Source of the DNA: JAKSSM01 sp045629065
GTDB taxonomy: Bacteria; Bacillota; Clostridia; Peptostreptococcales; Anaerovoracaceae
Length of the DNA: 30,060 nt
Direction of reading: 5' to 3'
Assembly (NCBI GenBank): GCA_045629065.1
Contig: JAZQQK010000023.1
Coordinates: 1-30,060 of the forward strand
A model generated the notes under the pieces. It had not been told where the DNA came from. It searched no databases and was given only the letters and a program-made list of their open reading frames with translations. Position 1 is the stretch's first letter; each line of letters opens with the position of its first letter. Shown in pieces: positions 9,274 to 16,894 of the stretch. A program made the translations under genes and the position numbers.

Positions 9274-10659
9274 CTATTTGTTCTTTTTCTTGAAGATTTG
9301 TCGTCTGAATAAGATCAGCTGCAATATTACAAAGTATGCGAATGTGCATAACACTGTAATTGGCGGATTCTTTGGTGCTACGGTTCCGAGAACTAACATT
9401 GGGAAGCCAAAGACGATTGCTGGCAGATTTTGATATACAAGGTTTTCTGCTGCAGGAGTCTTGAAATCAGGGTCAACCTCTCTTAAGAGGATCATACCTG
9501 TAGATGCTGTTCCTGTGAGCATACCGTACATTACTAAGAATTGCTGCTCTAAGTAGTCAGGGAAGAGTTTCTTGCATACGAATCTTACATAGAAGTATGT
9601 AGCAACTAAACCTACGATACCCATTATGAGTAATTCAACCCATGTGCCCTTTAAGAATTCAAGCTGAATTGCTGCAACTCCGGCTACGATCATGAGGTCG
9701 AAGAAGAAGCCACAAAGTCTAGTTTGAAGGAATGGATTGATGTACTTCTTGGTAACAACACCTTTATTAGTGAGTACCGTCAAAACTTTTTTAACAACTA
9801 CTGCTGCGAGTACGCCGAAAAGGAAGTTAAATCCATAGAATACGGATCTGAGTCCAGGGACAAGTAAGCCAATTAACTTTAATAGCAATTGTGTTGCAAA
9901 ATAGCAACCAAAGATAATTGCTATCTGAATGGACATCTTATCAATTGAACCATTCATTGCGATTTCATCTGGTGAGTGAACATCTTCTGCATTGATTGCT
10001 TTGAAGATATCGTCCTCAGTGAATTCATACTTGCCTTTTTTCTTCAAGATATTGAGATGGATAACGCCACCAAAAGCAGCTGATAAGAATCCCAAAGCAG
10101 CGATTGAAAGTCCGAATGACTTTCCGCCAATGAAGCCATAGTCTTGTTCATAAATATTGCCGTAGTTCATTGCTTGACCTGTGCCTTGACCATATCCGAA
10201 TGGAAGAAGGGCACCGGCAGCAGCAAAGAAGTCTTTAACTATCATTGCGGCTACGATGGATACTAATAATCCTAAAACGCCTTGAACAAGATATCCTGAT
10301 ACTGTTGTAACGCCTGTATCAAAGATTTCTCTAGTTCTTTCTTTAGTTAACTTTTGATTAACTGTTGAAAGAGTAGATGCTATGAAGCCTAATGCTAAAC
10401 AGTGATATGTGATTTCTTCGAGAATCGTTTGACCGTTTCCTCCGAAGAAATTTGTGTTCCACATATTGTCGCCAGTACATTTTTTGTAGATGATGACGGC
10501 TATGAGAACGATTACTCCTGCCAAAACAGAAGTAGGAATTAGGGAACGCTTTAAAAATCTTACTCTCTTTTTAAGGAGATTAGCTACTAGCAAACTCAAT
10601 AAAAGGATGGATAAGACATTTATAAAGCCCCATACACTAGAGTCCCAAAAATTTGTCAT
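9274..10659 (-). CDS. gltS: Sodium/glutamate symporter family protein
   Basis: 461-residue polytopic membrane protein resembling the GltS (ESS) family, which imports glutamate with sodium. The first span follows MTNFWDSSVWGF, and there are many hydrophobic segments. Two glycine-rich re-entrant-like regions are visible: PFGYGQGTGQAMNYG near residue 155, and YGMLTGTASTGMILL near residue 385. These internally repeated glycine motifs are typical of the family. The start is supported by AAGGAGGAG a few bases upstream. That ribosome binding site lies inside the end of the acyltransferase gene, which overlaps gltS by 23 bases, so the two are co-transcribed. The substrate is assigned from family resemblance; related carriers may take other dicarboxylates. 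It ends at the shared bidirectional terminator. Confidence 0.85.
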   Translation of the reverse strand: MTNFWDSSVWGFINVLSILLLSLLVANLLKKRVRFLKRSLIPTSVLAGVIVLIAVIIYKKCTGDNMWNTNFFGGNGQTILEEITYHCLALGFIASTLSTVNQKLTKERTREIFDTGVTTVSGYLVQGVLGLLVSIVAAMIVKDFFAAAGALLPFGYGQGTGQAMNYGNIYEQDYGFIGGKSFGLSIAALGFLSAAFGGVIHLNILKKKGKYEFTEDDIFKAINAEDVHSPDEIAMNGSIDKMSIQIAIIFGCYFATQLLLKLIGLLVPGLRSVFYGFNFLFGVLAAVVVKKVLTVLTNKGVVTKKYINPFLQTRLCGFFFDLMIVAGVAAIQLEFLKGTWVELLIMGIVGLVATYFYVRFVCKKLFPDYLEQQFLVMYGMLTGTASTGMILLREVDPDFKTPAAENLVYQNLPAIVFGFPMLVLGTVAPKNPPITVLCTFAYFVILQLILFRRQIFKKKNK

Positions 10660-11878
10660 TTTCTCCTCCTTGAGTCACATTGACATAATGGTAGAAGAAG
10701 TGCATATATTTTACTGGATTGAAACGTTTATCGCCTTTGATTTGATAAACCAAATCTTTGTAATATATCTGCATCTTGTTCTTGCCCAAAATGGAGATGA
10801 CGGAGATGTCATCAAAGTCTAGGGTAATGACTTCGCCTTTGACAGTAACATCAATGGCGTCCTTATAGAGCCTGAGTTCGGCTCTACCGTCAATGAGCTC
10901 TTTTCTTTTGTATAGAACGACATTGGAGAAGGATACGATATCTTGGTAGATAACTTCTTCATCACCAAAGTCGTCAAGTTTTAGCTTATTTATGTAATCC
11001 TCTTGATACTCGTACCAATCTTTAAGAGTGTTGAACGTAGTGGCATATTCTAGAGGTTCGGTCTCCTTGAACTTAGGGGCTTCTCCTAGAGGTTCTAGGG
11101 TCTTGTTTGGTAGATATCTAAGGGTCTTACCACATTTTTTGCAAGTGATTAAATCACCATTAGACTCGATTGTGGAAAGTCCGCAATCAGGGCATATATA
11201 TAAGACACGCTCTACATATTCAGCGAGCTTATTCGAATAATATTCTCTGCCGTCAGATGACTCATCGTGAGCAAGTTCGCTAACGATGAGATTGTAAAGT
11301 TCCTCATCAGTCATGTTTTGGTATTCTTCAGGCTCTATGATTCGCTTTACGTAAGTGCGTATTTCACCTTTTCTTATGCAATCGCTCCATCTTGGCTGTA
11401 CCCCGAAGCCACCATCGATAATCGTGATAGCGATAGGCAACTTGAGCGACTTTGCAAACTTAGAAATGGCTGGCTTCATGTAAACTGTAGCACCGGAAAA
11501 GGTTCTGTTTCCTTCAGGGAAGAGGGCGATGGAGCCACCTTCTTTTGCTACACGCATTGAAGTTTTAACTGCTCTTAGATCAGTTGCATTCTTTTTGATT
11601 GGAATAGGTCCAAGCAACCACTTGAGAGCCTTTGAGGTAAATCCGTTAGAGAAGATGTCTTCTGTAGCGATAAAGTACATGTGCTTATTGGCTAATTGTT
11701 CAACAAAAAATTGGTCTCCACCAGTTTGATGATTTGAGATGAAAAGAAATTGTCTGTCTGAAAACTCGGGCTTTCTTTCAATCTTTGCGCGGTATTTTGC
11801 TATGAAATACCACATGACCAGTTGACCAATAGAATGTCGAACTACAGTATGTCTTTTTAATACTAATTTATTCGCCAT
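10637..11878 (-). CDS. PlsC-like 1-acylglycerol-3-phosphate acyltransferase with C-terminal zinc ribbon and extra domain
   Basis: 413 residues. The N-terminal half has the acyltransferase motifs: HX4D as NHQTGGDQ (H50, D55) and FPEGNRTFSG (120-129), the acyl-acceptor binding block, so phospholipid synthesis at the membrane is the likely role. Ordinary PlsC proteins are about 200-250 residues. Here a zinc ribbon follows (C229, C232, C246, C249 in CPDC and CKKC), then about 150 more residues ending in alternating beta strands (RAELRLYKDAIDVTV, QIYYKDLVYQI) that suggest a PH-like fold; that fold is inference. The start has AGAGG upstream and faces rarA divergently. The gene overlaps gltS by 23 bases. 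The exact acceptor lipid is not determinable from sequence alone. Confidence 0.82.
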   Translation of the reverse strand: MANKLVLKRHTVVRHSIGQLVMWYFIAKYRAKIERKPEFSDRQFLFISNHQTGGDQFFVEQLANKHMYFIATEDIFSNGFTSKALKWLLGPIPIKKNATDLRAVKTSMRVAKEGGSIALFPEGNRTFSGATVYMKPAISKFAKSLKLPIAITIIDGGFGVQPRWSDCIRKGEIRTYVKRIIEPEEYQNMTDEELYNLIVSELAHDESSDGREYYSNKLAEYVERVLYICPDCGLSTIESNGDLITCKKCGKTLRYLPNKTLEPLGEAPKFKETEPLEYATTFNTLKDWYEYQEDYINKLKLDDFGDEEVIYQDIVSFSNVVLYKRKELIDGRAELRLYKDAIDVTVKGEVITLDFDDISVISILGKNKMQIYYKDLVYQIKGDKRFNPVKYMHFFYHYVNVTQGGENDKFLGL

Positions 11879-11915
11879 GTTTACCTCTAAATAATAAATA
11901 CTTTAATATAATATC

Positions 11916-11921
11916 ATTATA
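11916..11921 (-). promoter_or_regulatory. Possible -10 element for the acyltransferase-gltS operon
   Basis: Reading the minus strand, a perfect TATAAT occurs at 11921-11916, about 37 bases before the ATG. No convincing -35 hexamer sits at the right spacing, so this is tentative. Confidence 0.4.
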
Positions 11922-11964
11922 GGGCTTTTGGCACAAGTTTATTCACAAAAAACACACATTTTTC

Positions 11965-11993
11965 TTTTTAGTACAAGATGTGTATGGTATAAT
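11965..11993 (+). promoter_or_regulatory. Extended -10 promoter of rarA
   Basis: TGGTATAAT (11985-11993) is a perfect extended -10. A poor -35 (TTTTTA at 11965-11970) lies 17 bases upstream. Transcription would begin near position 12000. That leaves almost no leader for the ATG at 12002 and favours the ATG at 12017 as the start. Confidence 0.7.
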
Positions 11994-12016
11994 ATCTTCG
12001 TATGGAGGAAAGCATT

Positions 12017-13297
12017 ATGATTCCACTTTCAACAAGAATGAGACCTAACAAACTTGAGGATTTTGTAGGACAGGAACATTTCATGTATCCTGGCTCATTG
12101 TTTTATAATTCCATAAAGAATAAAACCTTTGATTCGGCTATTTTCTTTGGTCCTTCTGGAACGGGTAAGACTACGCTCGCTAGAATTATTGCCAAGGAAA
12201 TGGATGGAAACTTCTTTGAAATCAATGCTTCCACTACAGGAACTAAGGAACTCAAAGAGCTAATTGAGAATGCAAAGCTTGCTTTCTATGGCTTAGAAAA
12301 GCGAACAACTTATGTCTATATAGACGAGTTTCATAGATGGAATAAGCTTCAGCAGGATTCACTGTTAAAGGCCTTAGAAGAGGGCGTTATTAAATTCATT
12401 GGAAGTACTACTGAGAATCCTTATTTTGCAGTCAATAATGCGATAATAAGCCGCGTTAGAAATATTTATGAATTTAAGCGCTTAGAACCTGAACATCTAA
12501 TCAAAATATTAAAACATACTTTAACTGACAAGGAAATTGGTTTCGGAAATCTAGAGATAAATTATGATGAGGATGCTCTTAGAATCTTGGCAGAATTATC
12601 TAATGGAGATGCTAGGGTAGCACTCGACACATTTGGATTCATCATTGACAATCTAAATGAGGGAGATCAGATAACCAAAGATATCGTTTCTGAGGCAATG
12701 CAAAGAAAAATCGGCTTCTATGACAAGGGCGACGACAGATATAATCTTTTATCTGCTTTGCAAAAATCTGTAAGAGGTTCAGATCCTGATGCGGCAATCC
12801 ATTATTTCGCGAGACTGATGGACGGCGGCGCAGATATTCAGATGGTCGGAAGACGACTTATGGTAATGGCTTCAGAGGATGTAGGAATGGCTTATCCACA
12901 AGCGATTTCCATTGTAACTTCATGCGTTCAGGCGGCTTTGATGGTTGGCTTGCCAGAAGCTGTAATCAACTTAAGCGAAGCGGTAATTCTATTAGCTTCT
13001 TGCCCTAAGTCAAACCGTTCGAATGAGGCATATAATGCTGCATTAAGCGACCTTAGAACTAAGAAGATCGACGATATCCCTGCACATCTTAAGGACACCC
13101 ATTATTCGGGTGCAAAGAAGCAAGGATATGGAACTAATTACAAGTATCCTCATGCATACGGCGGATATGTAAAACAGCAATATTTACCAGATAATCTCTA
13201 CAAAGAAGGTGTAAAGTACTATCAACCTACAGAGAATGGTACGGAGGCTTCTTTTAAGAAATATCTAGAAAGTTTAAAGAGTTATAAAGAAAAGTAA
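12017..13297 (+). CDS. rarA: Replication-associated recombination AAA+ ATPase RarA (MgsA)
   Basis: Acts at stalled replication forks and belongs to the clamp-loader-related AAA+ family. The start is placed at 12017 because GGAGG (12004-12008) lies 8 bases upstream; the in-frame ATG at 12002 would overlap that site and the probable transcription start. The 426-residue protein begins MIPLSTRMRPNKLEDFVGQEH, typical of the family. Walker A GPSGTGKT is at 45-52, Walker B YIDEFHRW at 101-108 and sensor 1 GSTTENP at 129-135. The C-terminal part contains the conserved GGADIQMVGRRL and PEAVINLSEAVI segments of the RarA tetramerisation region. The ispH-rpsA start is 11 bases downstream, so they are probably one operon. 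Confidence 0.94.
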   Translation: MIPLSTRMRPNKLEDFVGQEHFMYPGSLFYNSIKNKTFDSAIFFGPSGTGKTTLARIIAKEMDGNFFEINASTTGTKELKELIENAKLAFYGLEKRTTYVYIDEFHRWNKLQQDSLLKALEEGVIKFIGSTTENPYFAVNNAIISRVRNIYEFKRLEPEHLIKILKHTLTDKEIGFGNLEINYDEDALRILAELSNGDARVALDTFGFIIDNLNEGDQITKDIVSEAMQRKIGFYDKGDDRYNLLSALQKSVRGSDPDAAIHYFARLMDGGADIQMVGRRLMVMASEDVGMAYPQAISIVTSCVQAALMVGLPEAVINLSEAVILLASCPKSNRSNEAYNAALSDLRTKKIDDIPAHLKDTHYSGAKKQGYGTNYKYPHAYGGYVKQQYLPDNLYKEGVKYYQPTENGTEASFKKYLESLKSYKEK

Positions 13298-13308
13298 GTG
13301 AGGCATTT

Positions 13309-15288
13309 ATGGCACTAGTTTCAGTTGCAAAACATTCGGGATTTTGCTTTGGAGTTAAGGAAGCTCTGAAGGCAGCATTATTATTGATTAATAAAAAGAA
13401 CAAGGGCGAAATCTCTGGTGAAATCTATACTTGTGGTCCTTTGATTCACAACGAAACGGTCACTGATGATTTAGCAAAACGCGGTTTGAAAATGTTAGAT
13501 GACATTAGATTTGCCAAGAGGGGAGACTATGTAATAGTTCGCTCACATGGCGAGAAAAAATCGTTCTTTGAAGATTGCGAAGCACTCGGAGTAAATGTCA
13601 TCGATGCTACTTGTCCTTTTGTTAGCAAAATACATAAACTTGTCGGAGAGGCAAGTCAGCAAGGAAAAAATATTTTGATAGTAGGTGACCCATTACATCC
13701 TGAAGTAAAAGGAACAGCTGGATGGGCTACGGGCAATGTCAGTATTGTTAAATCCAAAGAAGATGTAGATGAGCTTACTGAGGACAACTATTTCCTCGTT
13801 TGCCAGACCACAATCCAAGCTTCACTTTTGGATGAAATTTTGGAAGCTTTAGCCAGAAAAGGCATTAAATATACACTAAAAAACACCATTTGTAACGCCA
13901 CTTCAGAGCGTCAAAAAAGCACGCAGGAATTGGCTAGAATAGTTGATGCGATGGTAGTTATAGGCGATCCGAACAGTTCAAACAGCCAAAAGTTGTTTGA
14001 AATCGCAAAAAAAGAGTGTAAATATACGTTTTTTCTTAGTAAAAACGATGAAAATTTGTTGCATGCGTTAAGAAAATGTAATAAAATAGGAATAGCTGCA
14101 GGGGCTTCGACTCCTGAACGCGTAATTAAGGAGGTTATTGCAACCATGAGTGAAGAAAAAGTAATGAGCATGGAAGAATTAATGGCAGCTGAAGGTTATG
14201 ACCTTGACGGTGCTATGAGACTCCCTAGACTCGGCGAAGTTGTTAACGGTACAGTTCATCAGGTTACTGAAAAGCAGATTGTCGTTGACATGGGATGTAA
14301 GAAAGACGGTATCATCCCAAAAGAAGAAGTAACATTGGAAGGAGAACAAAAGTTAACAGACTTATTCAAGGCTGGCGATGAAATCCAAGCTAAAGTAATT
14401 AAGACTGATGACGGAGACGGTGTCATTACACTTTCTAAGAAGAAATTAGAAGTTAATGCTAACTGGGCTGAAATCAAGGAAGCTGTTGATACTAAGGCCG
14501 TATTAAAGGCTAAAGTAATCAGAGCCGTAAACGGTGGTGTAATCGCTGCTTACAAAGAAGTTTCTGGATTTATTCCACTTTCTCAGTTATCAGATAAGTT
14601 TGTTGAAAACGCAGAGGAATTCATTGGTCAAGAATTAGACGTAAGAGTTACTCGCGTAGATGACAAGAGAAATAGAGCAGTTTTCTCCCACAAGGTTCTT
14701 GCACAGGAAGAAAAGCAAGCTAAGTTAGCTAAGATTTGGGAAACATTCAAAGTTGACGATGTTGTTGAAGGTAAGGTTATGAGATTCACTGACTACGGTG
14801 CATTCGTAGACTTAGGCGGAATCGATGGTTTACTTCACATTTCCGAAATCTCTTGGGGAAAGTTAAAGCACCCACAAGAAGTATTAGCTATTGGCGATAC
14901 AGTTAAGGTTAAGATCTTATCAATGAATGAAGAAAAGGGTAAGATTAGCTTAGGTTTAAAGCAAACTAGACCAGAACCTTGGACTGTAATCAATGAAAAG
15001 TATGAAGTTGGTCAGTTAGTATCCGGTAAGGTTGTTCAAATCAAGGAATACGGTGCATTCGTTGAATTAGAACCAGGTTTAGACGGACTTGTTCATATTT
15101 CAGAAATCGCTTACAAGAGAGTTACAGACATTAACGAAGAACTCACAGTAGGCCAGACAGTTGAAGCTAAGATCTTAGAGATCGACACTGAAAAGAAGAG
15201 AATCAGCCTTTCAATCAAGGCTACACTTCCAGAACCAGTTAAGGAAGAAGTTCCTGAAGAAGCTCCAGCTGAAGCAACTGAAGAATAA
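13309..15288 (+). CDS. ispH-rpsA: Fusion of IspH (HMBPP reductase) with ribosomal protein S1
   Basis: 659 residues. Residues 1 to about 278 are IspH, which makes IPP and DMAPP in the last step of the MEP isoprenoid pathway. The Fe-S ligands C13 (GFCFGV), C102 (DATCPFV) and C195 are present, as are H47 (GPLIHN), H80 (RSHGE), the HPEVKGT block (H130, E132) and GASTPE. Residues about 306-636 hold four S1 RNA-binding repeats (starting near 306, 394, 482 and 565); the last two have the classic YGAFV and GLLHISE or GLVHISE signatures. A Glu/Pro-rich acidic tail ends the protein. This fusion is known in Clostridia. The S1 part appears to prefer AAG lysine and other highly expressed codons more than the IspH part does. 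An internal Shine-Dalgarno and ATG sit at the junction. GTGAGG precedes the ATG. Confidence 0.95.
   Translation: MALVSVAKHSGFCFGVKEALKAALLLINKKNKGEISGEIYTCGPLIHNETVTDDLAKRGLKMLDDIRFAKRGDYVIVRSHGEKKSFFEDCEALGVNVIDATCPFVSKIHKLVGEASQQGKNILIVGDPLHPEVKGTAGWATGNVSIVKSKEDVDELTEDNYFLVCQTTIQASLLDEILEALARKGIKYTLKNTICNATSERQKSTQELARIVDAMVVIGDPNSSNSQKLFEIAKKECKYTFFLSKNDENLLHALRKCNKIGIAAGASTPERVIKEVIATMSEEKVMSMEELMAAEGYDLDGAMRLPRLGEVVNGTVHQVTEKQIVVDMGCKKDGIIPKEEVTLEGEQKLTDLFKAGDEIQAKVIKTDDGDGVITLSKKKLEVNANWAEIKEAVDTKAVLKAKVIRAVNGGVIAAYKEVSGFIPLSQLSDKFVENAEEFIGQELDVRVTRVDDKRNRAVFSHKVLAQEEKQAKLAKIWETFKVDDVVEGKVMRFTDYGAFVDLGGIDGLLHISEISWGKLKHPQEVLAIGDTVKVKILSMNEEKGKISLGLKQTRPEPWTVINEKYEVGQLVSGKVVQIKEYGAFVELEPGLDGLVHISEIAYKRVTDINEELTVGQTVEAKILEIDTEKKRISLSIKATLPEPVKEEVPEEAPAEATEE
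14128..14148 (+). promoter_or_regulatory. Possible internal ribosome binding site and start codon for free S1 protein
   Basis: AAGGAGG (14128-14134) lies 11 bases before an in-frame ATG at 14146, codon 280 of the fusion. That codon begins MSEEKVMSMEELM, which looks like the N terminus of stand-alone clostridial S1 proteins. Spacing is somewhat long, but the motif is a perfect match to the anti-Shine-Dalgarno. Use would give a separate S1 of 380 residues. Confidence 0.5.
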
Positions 15289-15300
15289 TTTAAAAAATAA

Positions 15301-15411
15301 GACCCCTGATGTATATCTCCTCACTAGTCCTCGGGACAGAGGTTGGAAACTTCGTTTCCTACTAATCCTTCTGCGGAAACGTTCTGAGATATACATCAGG
15401 GGTCTTTTATT
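15301..15411. terminator. 104-bp inverted-repeat element acting as bidirectional terminator with a branched top
   Basis: The 19-base arm 15301-15319 (GACCCCTGATGTATATCTC) is perfectly complementary to 15386-15404. A-rich sequence precedes it and TTTTATT follows, so both strands give a stem plus T-run, fitting its place between the convergent ispH-rpsA and trkH genes. The 66 bases inside also fold: GTCC-TCG-GGAC (15327-15337) and GGAAAC-TTC-GTTTCC (15345-15359), the latter enclosed by CAGAGG pairing with CCTTCTG with a bulge. This apical structure is far larger than a normal terminator loop. Confidence 0.75.
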
Positions 15412-15417
15412 GTCTAA

Positions 15418-16887
15418 TTAAACTCTATTTGAACTGTCTATGCTCCAGAATGATTTAGTGAACATCAATAGGAGCGAATACATTTCAAGTCTTCCTGCAA
15501 TCATAAGGAAGCACATGAAAAGTTGTGAGAAGATATTGAAATCACCGAAGTAACCACGGATTCCGGCTTGGCCTAAGGCTAAACCAGTATTGGTGAAGAT
15601 ACCGAGTGTTGTAGTGATTGTTTCCTCGATACCGAGATTACTTGTAGCGAGTGCTATACAACCTATGATCAGTATGAAGAAGAACAACAAAATATGTGTT
15701 GTAATCTCGGATACTTTCTTTGCTGGAAGTGGTTTACCATCAATAATTATAGCTTTTACTGAAGCTGGATGAATCAGCTTATATACTCCACGCTTAGCTA
15801 TTTTGAAGACTGTAACAACGCGAGTGACCTTGAGAGAACCTGTAGTTGACATTGAACAACCACCGATGAATAGAAGTGAGAAGAGCAACACAAGCGTAAA
15901 AGTAGGCCAAGCCGTATAGTCTGCGATAAAGTAGCCAGAAGTGGAGATGAATGACACAACTTGGAAGAATGCATCTCTGAGTGCAATGAACGGACTCGCA
16001 TAGACATTTGTAAACATTAGAGCGAGCGTCAAAATTATTGTAGCGCATCCTACGATTATTAAGAAAATCTTTAGCTCATAATTCTTTAAAGCTACGCGCC
16101 ACTTTCCTGTGATAATCAGGAAGTAAAGTGTGTAGTTTATTGATGATAGGAGAGTAAAGATTGTAACTACCAATCTAATATAAGTTGTTTGGAAAGGCAT
16201 CTGGGCGATATCTCTAATAAAAAGACCGCCAGTACTGATGCTTGAGAATGTATTGATAAGTGCATCGAAAGGTGCAAGTTTGAAACTTAAGAAAACGAAT
16301 TCTAATGCGGAAAGTGTGAGATATGTGATGTAAAGGAACTTTCCGGTTTCAGAGAATTTTGTTCCAATCTTCTGGAGAGATGGACCAGTTGTTTCTGAAG
16401 ATGCAATTGCCTGGCCGCCGATTCCAAGGGCAGGGAAGACAGAAGTTACTAGTACTAGAATTCCCATACCGCCAATCCAGTTGAGTATTGATCTCCAAAG
16501 CAGAAGCGATCTAGGCATTACATTGATATCAAAGACTGAACAGCCAGTGGTAGTGAAACCTGCTATGGATTCAAAGAGTGAACCGATAATGGAATAGTTC
16601 ATGCCTGAGATTAGGAACGGCACCGCACCTAAGAGTGAACAGAATAGCCAAGAAGCGCAAGCAATGAAATATCCATCACGAAGCTTTAATTGGATTTTGT
16701 AGCCACGAACGAATATAAAGGCAAATATACCTGAAGCTAGGTAAATGGCGGCTAATACGAGCAAATTGGCGCTCTGAGCACCATAATTATCCAGCTTTGC
16801 TACTATCGCACATGGCAAAAGGGTAATTCCTTCTATGACTGCTAACATTGACAGTATTTTTGCTAAAACTTTTAAGTTCAGTTTCAT
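15418..16887 (-). CDS. trkH: Potassium uptake channel subunit TrkH, paralogue 1
   Basis: 489-residue membrane protein of the Trk/Ktr/HKT superfamily, the K+-conducting subunit that works with TrkA. I start it at the ATG at 16887 (MKLNLKVLAKILSML), 7 bases after the preceding trkH stop; the frame stays open upstream to 16959, but that would overlap the neighbour's end. The four selectivity-filter loops are recognisable as FTTTGCSVF, SSISTGGLF, FISTSGYF and FTNTGLALG. WRSILNWIGGMGILVL and the GGCSMSTTGSLKVTR segment are standard TrkH sequence. Upstream Shine-Dalgarno is weak (AGAAG), so translation is probably coupled to the first paralogue. It is the last gene of the operon and ends at the large inverted-repeat terminator. 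Confidence 0.9.
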   Translation of the reverse strand: MKLNLKVLAKILSMLAVIEGITLLPCAIVAKLDNYGAQSANLLVLAAIYLASGIFAFIFVRGYKIQLKLRDGYFIACASWLFCSLLGAVPFLISGMNYSIIGSLFESIAGFTTTGCSVFDINVMPRSLLLWRSILNWIGGMGILVLVTSVFPALGIGGQAIASSETTGPSLQKIGTKFSETGKFLYITYLTLSALEFVFLSFKLAPFDALINTFSSISTGGLFIRDIAQMPFQTTYIRLVVTIFTLLSSINYTLYFLIITGKWRVALKNYELKIFLIIVGCATIILTLALMFTNVYASPFIALRDAFFQVVSFISTSGYFIADYTAWPTFTLVLLFSLLFIGGCSMSTTGSLKVTRVVTVFKIAKRGVYKLIHPASVKAIIIDGKPLPAKKVSEITTHILLFFFILIIGCIALATSNLGIEETITTTLGIFTNTGLALGQAGIRGYFGDFNIFSQLFMCFLMIAGRLEMYSLLLMFTKSFWSIDSSNRV

Positions 16888-16894
16888 AATACTT

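Noticed and set aside
10490..10822. 110-codon plus-strand frame across the plsC-gltS junction
   Set aside because: Antisense to two well-supported genes and shows no family similarity.
12002..12016. ATG at 12002 as the rarA start
   Set aside because: It lies on the probable transcription start and overlaps the GGAGG that serves the ATG at 12017; the protein from 12017 matches the family N terminus.
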